From: an uncultured Lachnospiraceae bacterium | Lineage (GTDB): Bacteria; Bacillota; Clostridia; Lachnospirales; Lachnospiraceae | Direction of reading: 5' to 3' | Assembly (NCBI GenBank): GCA_958444395.1 | Contig: CAUCOL010000104.1 | Coordinates: 1-6,675, forward strand | DNA length: 6,675 bases | Shown here: positions 1-6,671 of the stretch, piece by piece | How the letters are laid out: the number at the start of each line of letters is the position of its first letter | Numbering within the stretch: the first letter of the stretch is position 1 | The notes under the pieces: generated by a model | Told to the model about the DNA's origin: nothing | What the model saw: only the letters and a program-made list of their open reading frames with translations | The model's database searches: none | Made by a program: the position numbers and the translations under genes

Positions 1-614
1 GAAGAAAGCATCCGCATCAGGAATTTTATCAGCTGGATACAACGAACATCTTATTTATCTGCGGTGGTGCATTTGATGGTCTGGATAAGATTATCGGAGC
101 ACGTATCGGACAGAAATCAATCGGCTTTAATTCAGAGATCGCAGATGAAAGAGACGAAAATGTAGGAGAACTGTTCAAACAGGTATTGCCGGAGGATTTG
201 GTAAAATTTGGACTGATTCCTGAGCTGGTGGGTCGTCTGCCGGTGAATGTCGGACTGGATCTGCTGGATGAACAGGCACTGGAGAAGATCCTGGTCGAGC
301 CTAAGAATGCGATCACAAAGCAGTATCAGAAGTTATTTGAAATGGACGATGTGAAGCTGACCTTTGAGAAAGAAGCAATCTCAGCGATCGCAAAGCGTTC
401 GATCGAGCGGAAGACAGGTGCCAGAGGACTTCGTGCGATCATGGAATCTGTTATGATGAATGCGATGTATGAAACACCTTCCAATGAGGATGTAAAAGAG
501 TGCATTATTACAGAAGCAGCCGTAGCAGGAGACGAGGAGCCGACGCTTGTATTGAAAGATGAAAAGATGAAGCAGCTTTCTGATAAAAAGAAAGAAGAAG
601 GAGAAATCGCATAA
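1..614 (+). CDS. clpX: ATP-dependent Clp protease ATP-binding subunit ClpX, C-terminal part (5' end outside window)
   Basis: ClpX is the AAA+ unfoldase that recognises tagged or native substrates and threads them into the ClpP peptidase in the cytoplasm. The window opens inside the gene; codons are in frame from base 3, giving 203 visible residues, so the zinc-binding domain and the Walker A/B region lie upstream. Visible landmarks are the conserved stretch [17 protein letters not shown], the IGF tripeptide that docks on ClpP (bases 120-128), the VGRLP segment with the arginine finger (Arg codon 234-236), and the sensor-2 motif TGARGLR (Arg codon 423-425) opening the small AAA+ domain. The C-terminus is a charged Lys/Glu tail, normal for Clostridia. 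An ATG-less internal frame from TTG at 186 is just part of this gene. ClpX identity is clear; only the upstream extent is unknown. Confidence 0.97.
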   Translation, partial: RKHPHQEFYQLDTTNILFICGGAFDGLDKIIGARIGQKSIGFNSEIADERDENVGELFKQVLPEDLVKFGLIPELVGRLPVNVGLDLLDEQALEKILVEPKNAITKQYQKLFEMDDVKLTFEKEAISAIAKRSIERKTGARGLRAIMESVMMNAMYETPSNEDVKECIITEAAVAGDEEPTLVLKDEKMKQLSDKKKEEGEIA

Positions 615-623
615 AATACGTGA

Positions 624-651
624 ATGACAGCTTCATTTGCACACATATAAG
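624..651 (+). promoter_or_regulatory. Possible sigma-A promoter for lon
   Basis: ATGACA (624-629) and TATAAG (646-651) each match five of six consensus bases and are separated by 16 bp. Transcription would start near 658, directly at the foot of the 659-694 stem-loop, leaving a lon leader of about 60 nt. No CIRCE or CtsR-type operator was seen near it. It is a sequence match only; lon could instead be read through from clpX. Confidence 0.4.
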
Positions 652-658
652 AAAAATG

Positions 659-694
659 GATAGAGGGATGGCTGTGCCAACCCTCTATTTGTTT
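659..694 (+). terminator. Stem-loop between clpX and lon, likely intrinsic terminator
   Basis: ATAGAGGG (660-667) pairs perfectly with CCCTCTAT (681-688). Inside, after an A/A mismatch, TGGC (669-672) pairs with GCCA (676-679) around a TGT loop. The 3' arm runs into TTTGTTT (688-694), an interrupted U-tract. This gives a stable 12-bp hairpin 45 nt after the clpX stop, the form of a rho-independent terminator of moderate strength. Because a possible promoter ends just before it, the same hairpin could alternatively be the 5' end structure of the lon mRNA. Confidence 0.7.
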
Positions 695-716
695 CATAGA
701 AGGGATAGAGAGAAAT

Positions 717-3086
717 ATGGTAAAAATGCCAGTACTGACACTTCGGGATGTTGTAGTAATGCCGGGGATCACGGTGTTTTTTGAAGTGGGAAGAGATCAG
801 ACGATTGCGGCACTTGAGGCAGCAATGGCAGAGGAACGACTTGTATTTGCAGTGGCGCAGAAGGATCCACAGGTGGAAAATCCAGGGATGGATGATCTGT
901 TTGAGATCGGAACGATCGCACAGGTAAAGCAGACAGTGAAGGTATCAAAGAATGTACTGCGTGTTGTGCTGGTCGGACAGAAGCGAGGCCGTCTGCAGTA
1001 TGTGGAGACCGTTCAGGAGCACATGGAAGGAACGATTGAGGCAGATATTGATGAAGAACTTCCGGACATCTGGTCGGATGAAAGCATCCTGGAGGCACCG
1101 GTTCAAAAGACGAAGCAGTTAGAAATGATCGCCAGGGTACGTCAGTTAAAGCAGATGTTTTCACTGTATGCACAGGAAAACGGACATATGAATCAACAGG
1201 TAGTTGATTCTATTATGAAAGAAACGGATCTGTTGCAGATTCTGTATCAGATCACAGAGAATATACCGGTGCATTATCATCTGAAGCAGGATATTCTGTC
1301 AAAGGAGCATCTGACCGAGCAGTATGAGGCACTTTGTGTCGTATTGAATCGTGAGATCGGGATCCTGAAGATCCAGGGAGACATTGCGCAGAAGGTCAAG
1401 TCACAGGTAGAGGAAAATCAGAAAGAATACTATCTGCGGGAGCAGATCAAGGCAATCTATAAAGAACTGGGAGAAGAGGACACCGGATCGGAAGCAGACC
1501 GTTTCCGGGAAAAACTGGAGAAACTTAAAGCACCGAAAAAAGTAAAAAATAAGATTGAGGATGAGATACGACGTTTTAAAATGGTCAGCTCCAATTCTTC
1601 TGAGAGTGCGGTGATCCGTGGCTATATAGAAACACTGCTGGCGATGCCGTGGAAAAAGAAAAGTCAGGATAATACCGATATTCTGCATGCGCAGGAGGTG
1701 CTGGATGCTGACCATTATGGTCTTCAGAAGGTCAAGGAACGCATCTTGGAGTGTCTGGCAGTGAAGAAATTAAAGGAAGATGGTGCCAGTCCGATCATCT
1801 GCCTGGTGGGACCACCGGGAACCGGCAAGACTTCGATCGCCCGTTCCGTTGCAAAGGCTATGAACCGTAAATATGTGCGGATCTGTCTTGGCGGTGTACG
1901 GGATGAGGCCGAGATACGGGGACACCGCAGAACATATGTGGGAGCGATGCCGGGGCGTATCGCACAGGGACTGAAAAACGTCAAGGTAAAGAATCCGTTG
2001 ATGCTGCTGGATGAGATCGACAAGCTGGCAAGTGATTTCAAGGGAGATCCTTCTTCTGCGCTGCTGGAGGTATTGGATCCGGAACAGAATAAGCATTTTT
2101 CAGATCATTATATTGAATTGCCGCTGGATCTGTCACAGGTATTATTTATCTGTACAGCCAACCGTCTGGATACGATTCCGCGTCCGCTGCTTGACCGTAT
2201 GGAAGTGATCGAACTGTCCGGTTATACAGAGAATGAGAAGTTTCATATCGCGAAGGATCACCTGTGGGCAAAGCAGTGTGCGAAGAACGGACTTGAGAAG
2301 AAACAGATCTCAATCACAGACAAGGCACTTCGCCGTGTGATACTGAATTATACGAGAGAGGCTGGTGTGCGAGGTCTGGAACGGCAGATTGCTGCGCTTT
2401 GCCGGAAAGCCGCTAAGGAGGTTGCGGAGGACAGCAGCCGGAAAGTACGGATATCTGACCGGAATCTGACAGAGTATCTGTCAAAGCCAATCTATGAACA
2501 GACAATGGCAAATGAGTCAGCAGAGATCGGTATCGTACGGGGACTTGCCTGGACACAGGTGGGTGGCGATACACTGGAGATCGAAGTGTGCATTCTGCCC
2601 GGAAATGGAAAACTGCAGCTGACCGGCAAGCTGGGCGATGTGATGAAGGAATCTGCACAGATCGCCCTGACGTTAGTCAAAGCACGGACATCGGAAAAAC
2701 TGGATGATGATTATTATGAAAAGCATGATATTCATATTCATGTGCCGGAAGGGGCAGTGCCAAAGGATGGTCCATCTGCCGGTGTGACGATGTCTACCGC
2801 AATCTATTCAGCGGTGATGGAGCAACCGGTACGTCCGGATATTGCGATGACCGGTGAGGTGACCCTGCGGGGAAGGGTGCTGCCAATCGGTGGTTTGAAG
2901 GAAAAACTTCTTGCGGCGAAAGCAGCCGGGATCCGGCTGGTATTTGTACCGGATAAAAATAAAAAAGACATTGCAGAGCTGGAAGAGGAAGTGTTAGAAG
3001 GACTGCAGATCAAATATGCCAGAACGATCGATGATATCTGGCGCGGAGACAGTGTCTTACTGTCACACCACGAAAAGGGAGAATAA
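717..3086 (+). CDS. lon: ATP-dependent protease La (LonA)
   Basis: LonA is a cytoplasmic homo-hexameric serine protease that unfolds and degrades damaged and regulatory proteins using ATP. The 789 residues match the usual LonA length. Order of domains: N-terminal substrate domain (about 1-200), a coiled-coil helical part including EYYLREQIKAIYKELGE (237-253), the AAA+ module and the peptidase domain (about 600-775). Walker A is GPPGTGKT (365-372), Walker B LLDEIDK (430-436), pore loop TYVGAMPG near 406-413, sensor-1 Asn482, arginine finger Arg494 and sensor-2 Arg552. The catalytic pair is Ser687 in PKDGPSAG and Lys730 in GGLKEK; the 43-residue spacing equals that of the E. coli pair (679/722). 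The ATG at 717 is preceded by AAGGGA (700-705), a slightly long 11-nt spacing; an ATG at 726 would be worse placed. No LonB-like gene lies between clpX and lon, unlike Bacillus subtilis. All key residues are intact. Confidence 0.97.
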   Translation: MVKMPVLTLRDVVVMPGITVFFEVGRDQTIAALEAAMAEERLVFAVAQKDPQVENPGMDDLFEIGTIAQVKQTVKVSKNVLRVVLVGQKRGRLQYVETVQEHMEGTIEADIDEELPDIWSDESILEAPVQKTKQLEMIARVRQLKQMFSLYAQENGHMNQQVVDSIMKETDLLQILYQITENIPVHYHLKQDILSKEHLTEQYEALCVVLNREIGILKIQGDIAQKVKSQVEENQKEYYLREQIKAIYKELGEEDTGSEADRFREKLEKLKAPKKVKNKIEDEIRRFKMVSSNSSESAVIRGYIETLLAMPWKKKSQDNTDILHAQEVLDADHYGLQKVKERILECLAVKKLKEDGASPIICLVGPPGTGKTSIARSVAKAMNRKYVRICLGGVRDEAEIRGHRRTYVGAMPGRIAQGLKNVKVKNPLMLLDEIDKLASDFKGDPSSALLEVLDPEQNKHFSDHYIELPLDLSQVLFICTANRLDTIPRPLLDRMEVIELSGYTENEKFHIAKDHLWAKQCAKNGLEKKQISITDKALRRVILNYTREAGVRGLERQIAALCRKAAKEVAEDSSRKVRISDRNLTEYLSKPIYEQTMANESAEIGIVRGLAWTQVGGDTLEIEVCILPGNGKLQLTGKLGDVMKESAQIALTLVKARTSEKLDDDYYEKHDIHIHVPEGAVPKDGPSAGVTMSTAIYSAVMEQPVRPDIAMTGEVTLRGRVLPIGGLKEKLLAAKAAGIRLVFVPDKNKKDIAELEEEVLEGLQIKYARTIDDIWRGDSVLLSHHEKGE

Positions 3087-3088
3087 AA

Positions 3089-3694
3089 ATGGTTGTAAAA
3101 AGTGTAAATCTGGAAACAGTATGTGGCATTACCAGTAAAATGCCGGAAAATGATAAGCTGGAGGTAGCATTTGCCGGTCGTTCCAACGTAGGAAAATCCT
3201 CCCTGATCAATGGGCTGATGAACAGAAAATCCTATGCGAGAACCTCTTCCCAGCCCGGAAAAACGCAGACGGTAAACTTTTATAATATCAACGAGCTGTT
3301 ATATTTTGTGGATCTGCCGGGCTATGGTTATGCAAAGGTCTCCCAGAATACGGTGGAGAAATGGGGAAAGATGATCAATCGTTATCTGGAAGGTTCCAAG
3401 ACACTGCGCCTGATCTTTCTGCTGGTGGATATCCGTCATAAACCGAATCAGAATGATATCCAGATGTATGAATGGTGTATCCACTATGGATTTAATCCGA
3501 TCATTATTGCCACGAAAGAAGACAAGATCAAACGGTCACAGAAGGCAAAGCAGATCAAGCAGATCAAGGAAGCACTGCAGGTGGTTGAGGGAACACCGGT
3601 TATTCCGTATTCCTCCATTACAAAAGCCGGAAGAGAGGAGATCTGGGAATATATCGACATGGTCTATGAGGACTTTACGAATCAGGAAATGTAA
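3089..3694 (+). CDS. engB: Ribosome biogenesis GTP-binding protein EngB/YsxC
   Basis: EngB (YsxC in Bacillus, YihA in E. coli) is a small, usually essential GTPase that acts in late assembly of the large ribosomal subunit. The 201-residue length is typical. The G motifs are present in order: G1 GRSNVGKS (30-37), G2 in SQPGKTQT with Thr59, G3 DLPGYG (75-80), G4 TKED (142-145) and a G5-like SS (175-176) before ITKAG. The start codon follows the lon stop by only 2 bases, and its Shine-Dalgarno AGGGAG (3076-3081, 7-nt spacing) lies inside the last codons of lon, so the two genes are probably co-transcribed and translationally coupled. A lon-engB neighbourhood is known from Bacillota. No unusual residues were seen. 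Confidence 0.96.
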   Translation: MVVKSVNLETVCGITSKMPENDKLEVAFAGRSNVGKSSLINGLMNRKSYARTSSQPGKTQTVNFYNINELLYFVDLPGYGYAKVSQNTVEKWGKMINRYLEGSKTLRLIFLLVDIRHKPNQNDIQMYEWCIHYGFNPIIIATKEDKIKRSQKAKQIKQIKEALQVVEGTPVIPYSSITKAGREEIWEYIDMVYEDFTNQEM

Positions 3695-3695
3695 G

Positions 3696-3723
3696 TTGAC
3701 AAAAGATGGTCGTGTGATATGAT
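3696..3723 (+). promoter_or_regulatory. Strong sigma-A promoter with extended -10, upstream of ddl-murF
   Basis: A perfect TTGACA (3696-3701) is followed after 16 bp by TATGAT (3718-3723, five of six consensus), and a TGA immediately before the -10 supplies the extended -10 TGn element. The -35 starts 2 bases after the engB stop codon. Transcription would begin near 3730, at the base of the first leader hairpin. A weaker second match, TTGTGA (3739-3744) with TACAAT (3762-3767) and 17-bp spacing, lies inside that hairpin and is probably incidental. Confidence 0.75.
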
Positions 3724-3730
3724 TAATTCG

Positions 3731-3774
3731 TTGTATCATTGTGAACAGGCATGCGTTGTTATACAATGATGTGA
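3731..3774 (+). promoter_or_regulatory. First hairpin of the ddl-murF leader (or operator-like inverted repeat)
   Basis: ATCATTGT (3735-3742) is a perfect inverted repeat of ACAATGAT (3763-3770). Inner AACA (3744-3747) and TGTT (3757-3760) can extend the stem, and outer wobble pairs can reach 3731/3774. It sits at the predicted transcription start, so it could cap the mRNA 5' end as a stem-loop, or act in DNA as a repressor site just downstream of the promoter. No T-tract follows, so it is not a terminator for engB. Confidence 0.5.
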
Positions 3775-3782
3775 ATGGAGAG

Positions 3783-3819
3783 CTGATCTTTGGAATAATT
3801 TTTAAACAATGAGGATCAG
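3783..3819 (+). promoter_or_regulatory. Second hairpin of the ddl-murF leader, next to the ribosome binding site
   Basis: CTGATCTTT (3783-3791) pairs with GAGGATCAG (3811-3819): six Watson-Crick pairs in a row, then T/A flanked by G/T wobbles, closing an A/T-rich 19-nt loop. It ends 5 nt before the Shine-Dalgarno sequence, so it leaves the binding site open while it is formed. The function is unknown. Confidence 0.45.
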
Positions 3820-3824
3820 AAATT

Positions 3825-3830
3825 GGAGGT
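3825..3830 (+). promoter_or_regulatory. Shine-Dalgarno that fixes the ddl-murF start
   Basis: GGAGGT lies 4 nt before the ATG at 3835. An in-frame TTG at 3823 overlaps this site and would add four residues, but it has no binding site of its own, and the Ddl family begins with the MKIVVLAGG segment. The ATG is therefore the start. Confidence 0.9.
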
Positions 3831-3834
3831 AGAC

Positions 3835-6345
3835 ATGAAAATAGTAGTTTTAGCGGGTGGTCTTAGTACAGAGAGAGAGGTATCTCTTTCTTCCGGAATC
3901 CAGGTGTGTAAAGCACTGATCGCTAAAGGACATCAGGCTGTACTTTTAGACCTTTTTCTGGGATATCAGACAGAGGACTTAGAACATATTTTTGAAGGAG
4001 AATGGAATCTGGGGCATTTTGATGAAACGATCCAGAGTGTAGATCCGGATCTGGATGCAGTACGCCGCCTTCGTGGAGACGATGGAAGCTGTCTCTTCGG
4101 ACCAAACGTGATCGAGATCTGCCGTATGGCAGATATGGTCTATATGGGACTGCACGGTGCAGATGGTGAGAATGGTAAGATTCAGGCAGCATTTGATGTG
4201 CTGGGGATTCGTTATACGGGCTCTGACTATCTGGGGAGTGCGCTGGCGATGGATAAGGGGATGGCAAAGAAAGTATTTCTTGCAGCCGGTATTCCGACAC
4301 CAAAGGGGTATACCGTGACGCGCGACACGATCCGTCCGGTACCGGAGGAGATCGGGTACCCTTGTGTTGTAAAGCCTTGCTGTGGTGGTTCCAGCGTAGG
4401 TGTCAGTATTCCGGAGAATGAAGAGGAATACAATAAAGCACTGGAAGAGGCATTTTCGTATGAGGATGAGATTCTGGTGGAGGAATTTATCAAGGGACGT
4501 GAATTTTCCGTTGGTGTGATCGCCGGAAAGGTTCTCCCGATCATTGAGATCATTCCAAAGGAAGGATTCTATGATTATAAGACAAAGTATCAGGCGGGCA
4601 TGGCGCAGGATGTATGTCCTGCAGAGCTTAGTCCACAGCAGACAGAGCAGATGCAGAAATGGGCGCTTAGTGTCTATCGTGAGTTGAAGCTGGAAGTCTA
4701 TGGAAGGATCGATTTCTTATTGAAGCCGGATGGAACAATGTATTGTCTGGAAGCAAATACATTGCCGGGAATGACACCGATCAGCCTTCTTCCGCAGGAA
4801 GCACTGGCAGTAGGCGTTGACTATGGAACTCTTTGTGAGACGGTTATTGCCGAAGCGATGAAACGCTTTACGGATCCTTCTAAAAAAAAACGGAATAATA
4901 TAAACGAAAAAGAACATTTCTTGTTTCAGAAATCGGACTGTACCAGCCTGCCTGTTCCGATGAAAGGGCTGACATTGGAGACCGTGATCCGTGCGACCGG
5001 TGGAACCTATACGGGACCGGAGGAGGCAAAAAGTAAAACACTTTCTGCGATTACGATCGACAGCCGGACGATCCAGCCAGGCTGTTTGTTCGTTGCGATC
5101 AGGGGAAACCGGGTGGATGGTAATACATTTGTGCCGGGAGCCTATGAACAGGAAGCGTTGTGCTGTCTGTCGGAGGAGCCGGCCGCACGGAAGGATGTTC
5201 CATATATTCAGGTGAAATCCTGCACGCAGGCACTGAAGGATATGGCCGAATGTTATCGGGAACTTTGCGGTGTCAAGGTGGTAGGCATCACCGGAAGTGT
5301 TGGAAAGACGACGACAAAAGAGATGATCGCCGGTGTGTTGTCACAGAAATATAACACATTAAAGACGCTTGGAAACTTTAATAATGAGATTGGCCTTCCT
5401 TTGACCGTATTTCGTCTGCGCCCACAGCATGAAGTAGCTGTGCTGGAGATGGGCATCAGCGATTTTGGCGAGATGGACCGGCTGGCAAAGGTAGCAAGAC
5501 CGGATGTCTGTGTGATTACAAATATCGGACAGTGTCATCTGGAGAATCTGGGATCGCGGGATGGCATCCTGAAAGCAAAGACCGAGATGTTTGATTTTGC
5601 GGCACCCGATGCGCATGTATACCTGAATGGTGATGATGACAAACTGATCACTCTGACAGAGGATCCAAGAATCCATACGCCGGAGTATTTCAGTCTGCAT
5701 GCGAATGCGAAGGTCAAACCATATGTATATTCTGAACATATTTGTACGCTGGGACTGGCAGGCACCCGTTTTGAACTGGTGACACCGGCAGGAAGGATCG
5801 AGGTAACAGTGCCGGCACCGGGGCGTCACATGGTTTCCAATGCTCTGGCAGCTGCGGCAGTCGGACTGGATCTGGGGCTTAGCCTGGAGCAGATCAAAGC
5901 AGGTATTGAAGCCTATGAACCGGTACAGGGACATGGACATATTCTGCAGAGCGGCGATCTGACGATCATGGATGACTGCTACAATGCAAACCCTGTGTCT
6001 ATGAAAGCAGGGCTGGATGTACTGGCAGAGGTTGAAGGACGCAGCGTAGCGATCCTGGGAGACATGTTTGAACTGGGCGAGAAACAGGAGCAGATGCATT
6101 ATGAAGTGGGAGTGCATGTAGCAGAGAAAAAGATTGATGTGCTGATCGCAATCGGTACGCTGGCAAAGCAGTATGTGCTGGGTGCCGAAGCGGTCGGAGG
6201 CAGCACGCAGTGTCTGTACTTTGAGACGAAGAAAGAGGCACTGGACAGACTGGGCGAGTGGATCTATCCCGGGGATTCCGTTCTGGTTAAAGCATCTCAT
6301 GCAATGGGATTTGAAGAAATCGTTCAGTGGTTAGTTAAGCACTAA
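3835..6345 (+). CDS. Fused D-alanine--D-alanine ligase / UDP-MurNAc-tripeptide--D-Ala-D-Ala ligase (Ddl-MurF)
   Basis: One 836-codon frame encodes two successive cytoplasmic enzymes of peptidoglycan precursor synthesis. Residues 1 to about 345 are a complete Ddl (ATP-grasp): GGLSTEREVSLSSG (8-21, Glu13 being the equivalent of E. coli DdlB Glu15), GLHGADGENGKIQ (105-117), GGSSVGVS (184-191), the omega loop FYDYKTKY (245-252), and metal/ATP residues Arg291, Asp293, Glu306 and Asn308. The Tyr-containing loop fits D-Ala-D-Ala rather than D-Ala-D-Lac specificity. Residues 346-375 are a polar linker starting at KKK (350-352). Residues 376-836 are a full-length MurF: DSR (409-411), P-loop GITGSVGKTTTK (484-495), NFNNEIG (514-520), ITNIGQCHLE (561-570), KAKTE (580-584, carbamylated-Lys region) and DDCYNANPVSM (713-723). 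Met376 aligns with the usual MurF start but has no Shine-Dalgarno, which supports read-through translation. The linker is encoded by a nine-A run; an assembly indel or slippage there must be considered. Domain identities are certain; whether the stable product is fused is less so. Confidence 0.9.
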   Translation: MKIVVLAGGLSTEREVSLSSGIQVCKALIAKGHQAVLLDLFLGYQTEDLEHIFEGEWNLGHFDETIQSVDPDLDAVRRLRGDDGSCLFGPNVIEICRMADMVYMGLHGADGENGKIQAAFDVLGIRYTGSDYLGSALAMDKGMAKKVFLAAGIPTPKGYTVTRDTIRPVPEEIGYPCVVKPCCGGSSVGVSIPENEEEYNKALEEAFSYEDEILVEEFIKGREFSVGVIAGKVLPIIEIIPKEGFYDYKTKYQAGMAQDVCPAELSPQQTEQMQKWALSVYRELKLEVYGRIDFLLKPDGTMYCLEANTLPGMTPISLLPQEALAVGVDYGTLCETVIAEAMKRFTDPSKKKRNNINEKEHFLFQKSDCTSLPVPMKGLTLETVIRATGGTYTGPEEAKSKTLSAITIDSRTIQPGCLFVAIRGNRVDGNTFVPGAYEQEALCCLSEEPAARKDVPYIQVKSCTQALKDMAECYRELCGVKVVGITGSVGKTTTKEMIAGVLSQKYNTLKTLGNFNNEIGLPLTVFRLRPQHEVAVLEMGISDFGEMDRLAKVARPDVCVITNIGQCHLENLGSRDGILKAKTEMFDFAAPDAHVYLNGDDDKLITLTEDPRIHTPEYFSLHANAKVKPYVYSEHICTLGLAGTRFELVTPAGRIEVTVPAPGRHMVSNALAAAAVGLDLGLSLEQIKAGIEAYEPVQGHGHILQSGDLTIMDDCYNANPVSMKAGLDVLAEVEGRSVAILGDMFELGEKQEQMHYEVGVHVAEKKIDVLIAIGTLAKQYVLGAEAVGGSTQCLYFETKKEALDRLGEWIYPGDSVLVKASHAMGFEEIVQWLVKH
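4882..4890 (+). other. Nine-A homopolymer at the Ddl-MurF junction, candidate slippage site
   Basis: Nine consecutive A encode Lys350-352 in frame AAA AAA AAA. A -1 shift on A_AAA_AAA reaches TAA at 4896-4898 after Thr-Glu; a +1 shift reaches TAA at 4901-4903. Either shift releases a Ddl of about 354-355 residues, the ordinary size of a stand-alone enzyme. The sequence is seen; the slippage is inferred. Confidence 0.5.
4906..4927 (+). other. AU-rich hairpin just after the junction stops
   Basis: GAAA (4906-4909) pairs with TTTC (4924-4927), and AAGAA (4910-4914) with TTCTT (4918-4922), with one bulged G (4923) and a CAT loop. The 9-bp stem lies 15 nt after the A run, longer than the usual 5-9 nt spacing of a frameshift-stimulating hairpin. 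It may be a relic of an intergenic region or a chance fold. Confidence 0.3.
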
Positions 6346-6373
6346 TAGAATGAACTACGCATCGTTTTTCCGG

Positions 6374-6402
6374 TTGCAAAATAAAAACAGATGTGATAGT
6401 AT
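6374..6402 (+). promoter_or_regulatory. Possible promoter of the T-box leader
   Basis: TTGCAA (6374-6379) and TAGTAT (6397-6402) are 17 bp apart, and TGA precedes the -10 as an extended -10 element. Both hexamers are only four of six matches. The predicted start near 6409 coincides with the 5' end of the T-box RNA, which supports the assignment. The stretch 6346-6373 between the murF stop and this site shows no gene and no convincing terminator. Confidence 0.45.
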
Positions 6403-6642
6403 ACATTTGATATGGCAAAGGCTAGGATTGTGTTTAGTAGGCAGATAAGATCCATCAAGAGAGAGAACGTCGTCGGCTGGAAGCGTTCTTATGTTCAATT
6501 ATCCGCTGAATTTCCCACAGGAGCTGCATTTTCGAAATGATTTCCGCAAGGACTGGACAGAGTAGAGGATGACGGGTCACACACGTTACGTGTAATGAAG
6601 TGTTTATGAGATTGTAGAATATTTACAGATCCCCATAAGAAG

Positions 6643-6671
6643 CAGGGTGGTACCGCGATGATTCGTCCCTG
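6643..6671 (+). promoter_or_regulatory. T-box antiterminator
   Basis: CAGGG (6643-6647) pairs with CCCTG (6667-6671), a seven-base bulge TGGTACC (6648-6654) presents the site for the uncharged tRNA acceptor end, and GCGA (6655-6658) pairs with TCGT (6663-6666) around a TGAT loop. This is the standard two-helix antiterminator, complete in the window. Confidence 0.9.

Noticed and set aside
326..772. 148-codon minus-strand open frame across the clpX end and lon start
   Set aside because: It overlaps two clearly coding regions and the terminator hairpin; the peptide is low-complexity Ser-rich shadow sequence.
3735..3770. Hairpin after engB as a terminator
   Set aside because: No U-tract follows the 3' arm, and it lies downstream of a strong promoter, so it was listed as a leader element instead.
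3823..3834. TTG at 3823 as start of the Ddl-MurF protein
   Set aside because: It overlaps the Shine-Dalgarno of the ATG at 3835 and adds residues not expected in Ddl.
4921..4962. Independent MurF start (TTG 4921 or ATG 4960)
   Set aside because: Neither has a Shine-Dalgarno upstream, although binding sites are clear for engB and ddl-murF in this window; not annotated as a separate gene.
5359..6300. 313-codon open frame on the minus strand
   Set aside because: It is fully antisense to the conserved MurF domain, has no recognisable domain, and its composition is that of a shadow frame.
6331..6369. Possible terminator after murF (TAGTT/AACTA followed by GTTTTT)
   Set aside because: The stem is only five A/T-rich pairs with a 16-base loop and the T run is not adjacent to it; too weak to call.
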